Shown here: positions 12,601 through 22,673 of the stretch, one piece after another
How the letters are laid out: each line of letters opens with the position of its first letter
Numbering within the stretch: the stretch's first letter is position 1
Source of the DNA: Plicaturopsis crispa FD-325 SS-3
Taxonomy: Eukaryota; Basidiomycota; Agaricomycetes; Amylocorticiales; Amylocorticiaceae
Direction of reading: 5' to 3'
Length of the DNA stretch: 64,000 nt
Assembly (NCBI GenBank): GCA_000827205.1
Contig: KN832568.1
Coordinates: 131,300 to 195,299 of the forward strand
The notes under the pieces: model-generated
What the model was told of the DNA's origin: nothing
Database searches by the model: none
What the model saw: the letters and a program-made list of their open reading frames with translations, nothing else
Made by a program: the position numbers and the translations under genes

Positions 12601-14077
12601 CGTAAGCGCCAGGTCGTCGTGGTAGCCTCGAGCATACCTGAATTAGCACGGGTACGCGACGGAGCAGGCGTACCTGAGGCACTATACAAAACCGGATTGA
12701 TACCTTTACACGCCCAGGTCCGGAGTGGGGATATTAATGGATGCACAAGGGAGGACGGGGACGGGGATAGCGGGCAGGGGGTCCGTCTCGATAAGTATTA
12801 AGTGCTCAGCCTGGGTCTGACTTCGAAGTCTGTCCGTGTTACTTGATACAGCAACGACTATTCCGCGATTCCGGACTCGATCCGTGGTCTGCCAGCCTGC
12901 GTTTGAGTGGGTCCAGGGAGCAGCGTTGACGCGAATAGGACAGGTCCGTGATACAGCTATGATCGTTCCGAGTCCGCGATCCCGGAGCCAGAGAGGTGGT
13001 TGGCAGCCTGCATTTGAGTGGGTCCAGGGAGCAGCGCTGACGCAAATAATACAGCGGTAGCGATGGAGACACAAAGGGGTGCGAGCGCTTGATAACCTAC
13101 CGAGAGCGGTAAGTGTTAGGGGGAGGGAAGAAACGTGGGGGCACTTACCGAAAACTTGCTGACGAGCTACTCGAGGCGTTACAGTCAGACAAGGACTCGG
13201 ATGCAGCTAGTCCTTGCGATAGACGACGGCCCGTAACGCGGATATCCTCTAGCCAGGGAGCGTAGTGTTGAATCACCAACTTCGGGCGGACATAGACCTG
13301 GTGCGAGCACGCTGATAATCGATAGGATGAGACAGTCGGTGGGAGCAGCAGCTAATCCTGCTATCAAGGTACCACAACCAGTTACCACGGAAGTCCAAAC
13401 AGCAAATTCAGGAGTCTGACGTCCCCAAAGCTCGAAGCTGAAACACCAGTGCAAATCATCAGCCGCGGCCAGTGTTGTGGAAGGGGATCATTGAAAGTAC
13501 TCACGCTCCTCGACGACTAAGACAACCTGAAACCGCATATTCTGACGTCTTGCATTAGTGGCGTCCTAGTACCAGTAAACACAAGGCATCTAAACTCCGA
13601 GTCGATGGCCGCTGCCATAGCCACTGGCAGTTGATTCGAGGACAACTTTTAGAAAGTAAAACAAAGAGTCGGTGGCTGTGTGTCGGCTGGTGAGTATTTG
13701 TGAGTGTTTGGCTGTGGCCTCCAATTGCGACTCACCGCTCGATATCCATCCACTTTAGTGTTCGCCTAACCGAAGATGCGTTTCCTTGCACCGAGAATTA
13801 CAGCGCGATAGATTAGGCATTACTTGTACTTTACAGAATACAGTTGGCGCCGTCATTCATATTATTTGTCTTCTTACTAGAAATTGGAGTTGAAGTCCTT
13901 ATCATTCAGCTTGCATTCTGAATCTGTTGCCTTGCACAAAAAATAACACAGGCTGGTTCATATCCTTCAGCACCACCGGACCCACATACCTACATTGTAT
14001 CATCCCTGCCTCTTGCCTAGTAGTACAACATATCCCCCTGCCCGGTCTTCAAAACGCGAAACCACCGCGGCAGGAAC
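9629..14077. other. 4.4 kb gene-poor stretch with a tandem duplication
   Basis: No open frame here shows recognisable protein features, and candidate frames are short and contradicted on the other strand. The one clear structure is a two-copy tandem repeat near 12,844-13,050 (listed separately). A segment around 13,700-13,760 shares scattered identity (caattgcgactcaccgc-like) with 39,550-39,600. The AT-richer part at 13,800-14,000 precedes the U6 terminator. Confidence 0.45.
12844..13050. repeat. Two-copy tandem repeat, about 105 bp unit
   Basis: Two diverged copies lie head to tail at about 12,844-12,945 and 12,952-13,050. Each starts with GATACAGC and ends with the well-conserved block TGAGTGGGTCCAGGGAGCAG. 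The middle of the unit differs by substitutions and small indels. No coding potential was recognised. Confidence 0.75.
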
Positions 14078-14143
14078 AAAATAAATATCGATCTCCATAG
14101 AGAATACCACTCCGGTAAAGCGTGTCATCCTTGTGCAGGGGCC

Positions 14144-14174
<31 letters not shown>

Positions 14175-14198
14175 GTCGTATGTCACCCCGGAGGGGAC
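14078..14198 (-). ncRNA. U6: U6 spliceosomal snRNA
   Basis: The minus strand carries the near-invariant U6 core: the ACAGAGA box within GATACAGAGAAGATTAGC, which pairs with the 5' splice site and U2, then CATGGCCCCTGCACAAGG and the GATGACACGC end of the U4-pairing and internal stem-loop region. Upstream, GTCCCCTCCGGGGTGAC folds as the expected 5' stem-loop, placing the 5' end at about 14,198. The mature 3' end is uncertain. A run of four T on the minus strand at 14,078-14,081 is the likely Pol III terminator. No intron interrupts the core, unlike some yeasts and basidiomycetes. The gene lies 353 bp downstream of RAI1 on the same strand. Confidence 0.95.
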
Positions 14199-14550
14199 AT
14201 TTGAGGGCAGGAGGCCGGAGGGGTTGTTGACGGAGTTATGTATTTTGTTTGGGCTGCGGGGTTGGAACCTGGGCATGCGGCGTCGAGTTCGCGGTGATGT
14301 AAGGCAAAATTCATTCCGCACGGTCGAGTGTGCATGATCAGTTGGTTAACAAGCCAAAGTTGGATATTGACAGTGGACAGAGCGACGAGCCGGCGTCGTC
14401 GTTGACGACATGGCCAAGATGACGCAGACATCGCGTCCTGGCACGCGCAACCACCACTCGTCAAAAATTCACGAAGAGGCGTTCAAGCCAAATACAGTAC
14501 AGCTGCGTTCGCGTTCAGTCCAATACAACACAAAACCATTTCACGCAGAA
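14199..14550. other. Spacer between RAI1 and U6
   Basis: This interval holds the RAI1 3' region and the U6 promoter. An AT-rich patch (minus strand AAAATACATAAC, about 14,233-14,244) lies about 40 bp upstream of the U6 5' end and could act as its TATA element. No other feature was seen. Confidence 0.45.
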
Positions 14551-17500
14551 CTAGATCTGCCACCCATCAGGCACACTACTCTGCCCGCCTCCCTTCTCCC
14601 CTCCTCTCTCCCCTTCCCTCTCCCCTCCTCCACCACCCCCACCCTTACCACGCCCCTCCCAGAACCACCGCGGCAAAAACCCCACCCGCCCCTCCTCCTC
14701 CCCCTCCAGATTCGTCCGAGTGATGCGCAGGCCGGAGCGGGGGGTGAAGGATGCGCGGTAGACGCGGGATGCTGGGTCCTCGCTTGGGTTCCTTGCGTCC
14801 TCGTTTGATTTCCTTGCGTCTTGGGCGTGGGATTGGGCTTGAGGGGAGTGGGAAGGGGAGGCGGAGTGGTGGAAGGGGGAGTAAGGGAAGGGGGAATGAG
14901 AGGAGTCGGCCTGGTCCCGCTCAATAAACCCGCGCATGAACCTTAGCGCCTGCTCGCCCCACGCGAGGCACACGCCTGGCTCCCATGGTGCCCCTTCCCC
15001 TGTTCCTCCTCCTCCACTCCTACTGCCATTTCTACTACCATTTCTATCGTTGCCACCACGTCCACCCGTATTGTTACGCGTATCGCTCCCCTCCCTAGCG
15101 ATCCGCGGCAACTGCAGCGTGCGGAAACTCTGCGTGGTCGTGAGCGCGCCCGCGGGGGTGCGGAAGCCGACTATTATCTCCTGTGTGCGCGTGTTAGTGG
15201 GCGCTCTTTCTCCTTCCTTTTTACATTCACTACTAGAACGAGAATGGAGGGGAGGAGAGGAGAGGAGAGAAGGGTGAGGGAAGGGGAGGGGAAAGAGGGA
15301 AGGAAGGAAGGGGACTCACAGGCACGCCCAACAGGAACGACTGGAAGTAGAACTTGAGGAGCTTCTTCTCGAACCGCGCCGCGTCCTGCGGCCCGCGGAT
15401 GACGAGGGACGTCTTGAGCTCGACGAAGGTGTCCGGCTGGCCGGTGAATTTGTCTGTGGGGGCGTGTGTTAGGTTTAAGTTTACTTTAGTGTGCGTGTGC
15501 GTTCGGGGCGGAAGAGAATGACACGGAGTGAGTGTGAAACATAACGCAGCGAGAGTGAAGCAGACAATCGTGTCATCGTAAACGCAGCGACCAGATGTAG
15601 GAGCACTAGATTACGCCGCGCAGACAGTGCACAATGCGTGCAGCCCAAATCGACGGCGCACACAACCCGCCCCGCGCCCCACTCCACATCCACACACAAA
15701 AGACAACGCATTTCATAGTAAGAAACGTTAGAGAAAAACACAAACGCACCACGCACACAATCCACCTCCCCCGCCAGCACGAGGCGCTCCCCGCCCAGGC
15801 GCGTCTTCACGAGCGCGCACCACTGCGTGCGTGTGTCGACCGGGAAGCCCGCGTGCGTGCGCGTGTCGGTTGGGGAGCGCGCGGGCGTGTCGGCTGGGGG
15901 ATTTGAGTCAGTGTTGACTTGCGAGCGCGTGTGCGTGTCGGGCGGCGGATTTGGTCGTGGTTGTTGTGTTTGTGAGACATGCGTTTCAGTTGGTGTTGAG
16001 TCTGGAGGTTGTGTCGAGTCCTGCGGCCGCGGGGGAAGGGTATGGTGCCCGACCACAGCCGAGCTCGTTGCGGGTGGCGGCCGCTGCGGGAGGCCTGCGT
16101 TTAGGTGCGGAGGTAGTGCTGGAGCGGCGTGTGAGGATGGCCGAGCGGGCAGCGAGTGATTCGACGCGGTGCTTATGGACGGGCCAGCAGTTGACGACGT
16201 AGACAGCCCCGGGGGCACATCACTCGTGCACCACGCCTCGAACGCGTAGCCAAAGTACGACTGTAGGCGGTGGCGCGGGGTCATGTCTTCCCTGTCGAGG
16301 GTGGGTGGGTTAGTAAGAGTGAACGCGAACACGAACGCGAACATGAACGAGGACAACGCGAAGGCAAACGATGATACCAAGCACGAACGAAGGAGAGAAA
16401 GTAGAACGAAAGGGGAGGGAAATGCGCATGAGCAGACCGCGAGCGAGCACGAGCAGACCGCGAACGAGGACAAGCTACAGCCGCAGAAGACAAGCTGCGA
16501 GCGTCAGCGAGGCGCTTAAGCGCACGCGAACGAGGAGAAAGTGAGCGTGGATGAGGTAAAGGGAGAACCCACCCGTGAACGCGGGGGAAGAGGGTACGCC
16601 ATGCGAAGGAGGCCAACGCGAACGCGAACGCAAGTAGGGAGAAGAGACGCGAATGAGAGTCGAACGACGTAGCAAATGCGAAAACTGCAAACGCGAAAGT
16701 CGAAAACGGATATGGAGGACGTGAGCAGGATCGTGATTGCTGACACGGGCGAAGACAACGCAAACGTGAGTGATTAGAGCGCGACCTGCAAACGCAAACG
16801 CGAAAGCAGACAACCCCAAACACGAAAGCAGACAACCCCAAACGCGAACACGGACGAACGGATTGTGACCGTGGCGCAAATAAGGAAGAGGCGAACGCAA
16901 ACAAGGATGAACGAAAACGGGGACGCGAATTAAATAATGGAAACGCGGGCGCGAATTAATGAGGAACGCATACGTGAATGCAGAGGTACCGGCTGTGAAC
17001 GTAGAGGCCGGGTACGTCCACGGGACTACAGGCGAGCGCGAAATTGGTGCACATCCGCAAGGAGAAATGAGATATCAAACGCGGGCGCGGATGATGAGAA
17101 GACGCGAAACCGGGAACGTGAAAGAGGACAGAACGCGAGCAGCGCGCGGGAGAGCACCGGCTGGCAAGACGTGACGCGGGTGCACGAGTAAGGGAGGAGG
17201 CACTCGACAGAGCCCAAGGAGAAGCAAACAGACCCATAAATCCTTCCAAAGCAGGACATAGCACTCACTTGCGCCTCAACCCCTCCTCATCCACATGCTC
17301 CTCCAAATACAGCGTCCCATCCACACACATCACATTAACCTCCCACTCCTCCTTATCCCCCTCGCGCGGCGCCTCCTCATACGGCGCCGTCAACACCCTG
17401 TTTTTCCCCCACCATACACCATCAGTCCCACACCCCACCTTAACCCATTAATTTGCCAAAACGCACCTAGTCATAACCCCCCTCCACGCCACCACCCCCG

Positions 17501-17903
17501 GCCTAAAATCCACGTTTACGCGCCCCAGCGCCTGTAAGATCGCGTCAAGCCGCGTGCGCGTTTCGGGGCGCTTGACCCACTCAGAGTAGGCGTGGGAGAG
17601 GTCGGCGCGCGGGGGAGGGGGCGTCAGGTAGCGCAGGGCGGCGTTGGTGAATGTTAGGGTGCGCGTGTCTGTTCTAAGTGAGGGGTTGGGGGAGGGAGGG
17701 GAGGGTGGAGAAGCGTCATCGGTTGGCGGAAGGAAAGAAAAAGTGAGCAAGGCGGTGGGCTGTTGGAACGCGGGCGGGTGCGCGGGCGCCACGTGCGTCG
17801 GCGGGTACGCGATCGTGCCTTGCGTGCGTTTGCTGTCGTGGCCGTCGGTACGTTGGCGGGATCGGGGCGGGCCGGGGTGGTCGAGGGCGCGTTTGAGGCT
17901 CAT
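14551..17903 (-). CDS. RAI1: RAI1/DXO-family decapping nuclease
   Basis: Exons 17903-17467, 17397-17269, 16291-15750, 15453-15320 and 15180-14551 give 623 residues. The family removes incomplete or NAD caps and, with the 5'-3' exonuclease Rat1/Xrn2, destroys faulty transcripts in the nucleus. Signature blocks are in order: WRGVMTR, TAPYEE, RHRLQSYFGYAFEAWCTS, GEVD (Glu364, Asp366), VELKTS (Glu381, Lys383) and FQSFLLGVPEIIVGFRT. The acidic and Lys residues match the metal-binding catalytic set. Two oddities stand out. About 130 low-complexity residues (214-345) lie between CTSD and WCALVKTRLG, where the family has roughly 20-25. Intron 2 is 977 nt. The C-terminal tail is Gly/Glu-rich. An in-frame ATG at 18,023 would add 40 residues; I prefer 17,903. 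Confidence 0.93.
16292..17268 (-). repeat. 977-nt RAI1 intron 2 filled with CGCGAA-type repeats
   Basis: The intron is bounded by a GTGAGT donor at 17,268 and a CAG acceptor at 16,292, with an actaaccc branch-point-like site near the acceptor. Much of it is a degenerate short repeat. Read on the plus strand, the motifs CGCGAA and CGAAC recur at 6-14 bp spacing, for example at 16,318-16,350 and 16,610-16,640. Other introns in the window are mostly 45-170 nt. Frames of 100-200 codons within it are by-products of the repeat. Confidence 0.75.
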
Positions 17904-18055
17904 TTCTGTGTGGGTTGACTTGGGCGCGGCGCGAGAGGAGGTGGAGAGGGAGGCTGCAGCCAAACAGTGGCAAATAGATATGGACGGTGCGGCGGGTCTC
18001 GCTACGACGTCGTTCGCGCTCATGCGCGTTGCCTACCACTTGAACCACTCGCCGT

Positions 18056-18070
18056 CCTAACCCTAACCCT
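18056..18070 (+). promoter_or_regulatory. Telomere-type motif (CCTAACCCTAACCCT) upstream of RAI1
   Basis: Two and a half units of CCCTAA, the complement of the common fungal telomere repeat TTAGGG, lie 153 bp upstream of the RAI1 start and exactly where the minisatellite block begins. Either reading fits: a telobox-like binding site for a Tbf1/Myb-type factor, or a short interstitial telomeric scar. Confidence 0.5.
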
Positions 18071-19400
18071 TGTCGTGGTCCGATCGTACGCGTTTTCTCT
18101 ATGTACACGTTTCTGGCCATGCGTACCCTTGTCGTGCTGCTCCTCACAGGTGGTTTGCGCCCTACCGTCCTTCGCTGAGTGTCCACGTTCTCCTTCGATC
18201 CGTGGCCGCACCCTCAACGCTACGGTGCCACGCCCTCCTTCGCTTCGTGGCCGCGCCCTCGACGCTACAGCCCTCGCGATTATGCCCTCGACCCCGCCTT
18301 CTCCATACAAACGCATCCCGTGCAGAAACTCCATCTCCGCGCTATATATCCTTTGCGATCGCGCTGTCCTCTCGTGCAAACGTGTCTGCGCCTCTCTATC
18401 TGGTCTACTGTGTATCCGCGTCCGAGTACAAATCATATCTCGTCATTCGTGTCACTCCCTCTTCATTCGCGTTTTCTACTGCGCTCCGAGTCGTGTCTTC
18501 TGCTGCGCGTTCCCCACGCGTGCCGGTCCATTCCCTCACACCGCCCGCGATATCCATCCCCTCACGCAGTTGGCTTAATCCCCATCCACCGTCCTCGTCC
18601 CCTCACGCCGCCCGCTCCTTCTGCGCTTCGTGATGCCCGCTCCTTTTGCGCTTCGCGATGCCCACCCTGAAGCCTGCCTGTACCGTACAAACGTACGCCG
18701 TGCAGGAACCCCGTGTCCGCGCTATATATCCTTGGCGATCGCGCTATATATCCCTCGGGATCGCACTATATATCCCTCGGGATCGCGTTATATATGCGTC
18801 GGTATCGCGCTGTCCTCTCGTGCGAGCGTGTCTGCGCCTCTGTATCCGGTCCACTGAGCCTCTCGATCCGAGTCCGAATCATGGCTCATCGTTCGTGTCA
18901 CCTACTGCGCTTGTGTCTTCTGCTGCGTGCTCCAGACGCGTCTTCGACTGCGTGTTCCCTAGCAGTCACTCTGTCCTCCCGCACACCTGCCGTGTTGCGC
19001 TGGCTCCCGCACGCGTGCCGTGTCGAGCCGCCCGCGCTCTCCAACGTCCTTTCGCGTTTTCGATCTTTTCCAACCTCAGTGCTTCGACTAGACCTGCGCT
19101 GCCAGTGGTCGTGTATACCCTGGACGCGCGTATACCCTGGACGCGTGTACCCTGGACGCGCGTGTATACCCTGGACGACGCGCGTGCATACCCTGCGCTG
19201 GTCGCGTGTGTGTACCCTGGACGCAGATGACCACTGTCGACGTTGTGCCTTTCCGACCTGTTCAAGAGTGGCCTTTCCGTCCCATTCAAGAGTGGCCGCG
19301 TTGTGCCTTCTTGTACTCTCCACGGCTGGACGCGTTCTTGTACTCTCCACGGCTGGACGCGTTCTTCCTCCCTCACCGCGCGTCACCCTCCCCCCCCCCT

Positions 19401-19724
19401 CGCCATCGGTACGCACAGGCCGCCCCTTCAGCATGCAGAACGATGATATTACCGATGGCATGTGTCGACCAGATCTAGTCGTGCTATAGCCCAAGATCTA
19501 GTCCCTGCGCTTCGCACTCCATCGCACTGTCTGCGCCCTTCGCTTCCTCTCCCCTCCCTTGTCTATCTAGAGACACCTTGTCTATCTATCCCCTCCCTTG
19601 TCTATCTAGACTCGTACGTCCCGTGCGATCTGCCCAGATACAACCCCACTCCCTGTACGCCGTCGCGCTGTCACTGCACACCGTCGCGCTATCCCTGCTC
19701 TTCTTTGCATCTCACACATGCACA
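19401..19724. repeat. Left copy of a 324-bp duplication flanking the gap
   Basis: By eye, the 324 bases from CGCCATCGGT to CACATGCACA are identical to 19,747-20,070. The left copy ends exactly at the N run and follows a C homopolymer at 19,388-19,399. The best explanation is two contig ends that overlap but were scaffolded rather than merged. Confidence 0.9.
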
Positions 19725-19744
19725 NNNNNNNNNNNNNNNNNNNN
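19725..19744. other. Assembly gap, 20 N
   Basis: Twenty consecutive N mark a scaffold join. The size is a placeholder. Because both flanks carry the same 324 bp, the true gap is probably negative (an overlap of at least 324 bp), so local coordinates beyond it may be inflated. Confidence 0.98.
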
Positions 19745-19746
19745 TC

Positions 19747-20070
19747 CGCCATCGGTACGCACAGGCCGCCCCTTCAGCATGCAGAACGATGATATTACCG
19801 ATGGCATGTGTCGACCAGATCTAGTCGTGCTATAGCCCAAGATCTAGTCCCTGCGCTTCGCACTCCATCGCACTGTCTGCGCCCTTCGCTTCCTCTCCCC
19901 TCCCTTGTCTATCTAGAGACACCTTGTCTATCTATCCCCTCCCTTGTCTATCTAGACTCGTACGTCCCGTGCGATCTGCCCAGATACAACCCCACTCCCT
20001 GTACGCCGTCGCGCTGTCACTGCACACCGTCGCGCTATCCCTGCTCTTCTTTGCATCTCACACATGCACA
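19747..20070. repeat. Right copy of the 324-bp duplication flanking the gap
   Basis: This matches 19,401-19,724 over its full length, and unlike the left copy continues into unique sequence (TTCCCGATGC onwards). That asymmetry is expected for overlapping contig ends. Confidence 0.9.
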
Positions 20071-21480
20071 TTCCCGATGCCGAGAATAGCGTACTGGCGA
20101 GACGCACCTGCTTTACTCGCGAGATGCACCTGCTTTACTCGCGAGATGCACCTGCTTTACTCGCACACCGCTCCCTTCCTCGCATGCCGCTACCTTCCTC
20201 ACATGTCCCTTCCTTCTTCCAACGACGTTCGGCACACGCATAACCCCACGCCGTCCACGCCTTGCGCTCCCCACCATCACGCTTGCCTCCAGTCGCGCAG
20301 GGTTCCTTCCCATGTCGCGCAGGGTTCCTTCCCATGTCGCGCAGGGTTCCTTCCCGTGTCGCTCCCAGGTGCGCGTACGCATCGCCGTTCTTAGGCGTTA
20401 GTACGCATCGCCTTTCTCGGGTGAACGCAGCGACGTCCCCGGGCCTATGCAGCGACGTCCCCGGGTGAACGCAGCTTCTTCAGGTGTAGGCAGTGCCATC
20501 CTGTGCTGCAGAGCTTGGGCTGATGCTGTCATTGCCGACTCGGATCTTCCTGCCGTTGAATCCTATCTCGGGCGCGCGTGCTCGGCCGCGCTCCCCTCCG
20601 CCCTACATCTCCACATCCGCCCTTTGCTTTCTCTCCTAGCCGTCCCTTGCTTTCTCCACATCCGCCCCTTGCTTTCTCTCCTAGCCGTCCCTCGCGTTCC
20701 GTCCCTCGCCGTCCCCTGAAGTGCTGTTCGTGCACAAGGGGCAAATGTCACTAGCGCAAGGCGCGAATGTCGCTAGCACAAGGCGCGAAGGTCGCTAGCA
20801 CAAGGCGTGAATGTCACTAGTGCCGTGTCTAGAAACAATAGACACCCTAGGTCACAGGTGTCGCATGCCATGCGCTTCGTAGATTGACTACGGCGCTTCG
20901 TAGATTGACTACGGAGCGCAGATACGCAGCTCGCATGCACGCAGCCAGTGTCAGCGAGGCAGGCACGGAGCCAATGTCGCGAGGCAGGCACGGAGCAGAT
21001 CCCACAAGGCAGGGCAGACCGTGCGGTGCAGAGTAGGAGACGTGGGTGCACACAGTAAAAGCGCGCGGTCGAGTCGCATAGACGAAAAGATCCGACTGTG
21101 CGCCCTCGCCACGCGGGGTTGGCGATGCCGATAATCGCTGGTACGCATAACACCCTCGGGTGTATGCATTCTGCAAGGGATCGACCTACTTACCAGCCGT
21201 CGAATCCCATCTTAGCCTCGCGCACTCGGGCCAGGTGCACGCGCCCCACGCGCTCCACCTTACCCTACCCCGCCCTTTTGCACATCCATCCGCTATCGTC
21301 ATCACCGTCCCCCCCCCCATCGATCCCTCGCTGTCCACCCCTCGCTTTCTCTCCCCGTTCATCCCTCCTGGATGGGGAAAAGCGAGAATCTTGTGTGTAG
21401 AATCCGGCGTCTCGCACGGTCGTCAGTGTAGTCCTCAGTGAGAGAAGACAATATCTGTCGGTTTCTACTAGTGGCCCGTG

Positions 21481-22673
21481 CAAGATGCTGACATTGCTTA
21501 TCCACTTAGTGTAACCAGTGATATGCGCAAAGACGCACGGACTGACATCTTGGACTCGCTACATACAAATACGTACTTCTCGCTAGCGTTCTGGCTCTGA
21601 TGTAATCTACTGCACTTACATCGCGCGTCGAACGCGTCGACAAATCATCATCTTGCCTTTATATTTTTTCACTTTCTATAAGTCTCAGAGCCTCAGCGCC
21701 TCCTCAGCCCCGCAGTGCTCACTGCCTGCCTTCGTCGCGACCGTCGTGCTCATTAGTACTTCCTGTCGGGCGTAAGCTGCGGGCGCTAGTCTCTGCTGCA
21801 TCAGATCCGAGGCCCGCTGTCTCTCATTAGACTCAGCCCGGCTTCCCTTAGTTCTCGAGAGCCCACGACACCGGTCTATCGTCGCGCGTACGGCTTTCCT
21901 ACGCGCGCGTAGACGAGACACGACTCACGGTATCCTGAGTAGTGCTCATCCCCGGCTGGCTACTCGCTCGAGCCCTTACCACAGTGTGACGTGGCGTAGT
22001 CCGCCAGTCCGTGTAAGTCCCGACCCTGTGACGCGGTAATCGCCCGTCACACTTAGCATTGTCATGCATCACCAAGCTCACAGAAGGCAAAAACATTGCT
22101 TGAACTAAGTGTGAGGTAAGTATGGAGAATGGGTGCAGAAAGGGTGCATCAGAGTCTGACCATGCATACTAGTTGTGTCTGCTTAGACGGATGTTACAAC
22201 CGACAGCATCCAGCGCTGTGATGTGCTAAATTAAATGCTCATCACATGTTGCCGGTGCTGGTTATGCAGCAATTGGTGGTGGCCTAGGCCACACACAGTT
22301 GGCCCCGTCTTGGCAAATGGCACCACTCTACATTGGTGTGCGTCTCCCCATTGTGTTCTGCTTTTTGGGAGCTGACTTCATGTATTCCTGTAACCGTTTG
22401 AGCATTGGTCCACCCGCTCTATATGCACTGTGAGATATGGTGGACTCATTTTGTACAACCCACCAGGATCTAATTGGCTTCTTCACACTTCCTGCATTGT
22501 CTTCCTGGTTCTTTGTGAGTGATGTACCCTTGCTGCATCTGGATCATAATTGTTAGTGCCACAACTTGAATCTAGCCCAGCAATCATTCTCATGTCTCAC
22601 TTCAGTTAACTCACAAATGTCTCATGCAGAAATCATATGCCTACGCAAACCAATAAATTGAAATTGGATGCCA
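21481..22673. other. Intergenic, transition from CpG-rich repeats to CpG-poor NLR flank
   Basis: No gene was recognised. From about 22,180 onward, base composition changes to the CpG-poor, TG/CA-rich style of the following NLR-like gene. This interval includes its 3' region. Confidence 0.45.

Larger units (their letters stand above)
18071..21480. repeat. Minisatellite-rich block with internal duplication
   Basis: This block of about 3.4 kb lacks recognisable genes and is made of short tandem arrays. Exact 22-bp periods occur at 18,718-18,805 (CGCGCTATATATCC-type unit, four copies), 20,099-20,164 (GAGATGCACCTGC unit, three copies), 20,293-20,358 (TCGCGCAGGGTTCC unit, three copies) and 20,747-20,812 (GTCGCTAGCACAAGG unit, three copies). 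Other arrays have 15-38 bp periods (19,110-19,230; 19,310-19,365; 20,620-20,700). The segment 18,300-18,530 is repeated, diverged, at 18,680-18,950. Frames of up to 258 codons in the block are repeat artefacts. A related copy lies at 27.5-28.1 kb. Confidence 0.85.

Noticed and set aside
14280-14370. A-box-like GATCAGTTGGTTAAC near the U6 gene
   Set aside because: No matching T-arm within 75 bases and no acceptor-stem pairing, so it is not called a tRNA.
18713-19489. Open frames of 190-258 codons in the 18-19 kb block
   Set aside because: They are by-products of tandem repeats with high GC. Several frames are open at once and the encoded sequence repeats with the minisatellite period.
19401-20070. 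Reading the two 324-bp copies as a biological tandem duplication
   Set aside because: They abut a 20-N gap and look identical, which fits an unmerged contig overlap far better.
20099-20358. CRISPR-like array from evenly spaced repeats
   Set aside because: Units are contiguous with no unique spacers, and the genome is eukaryotic.
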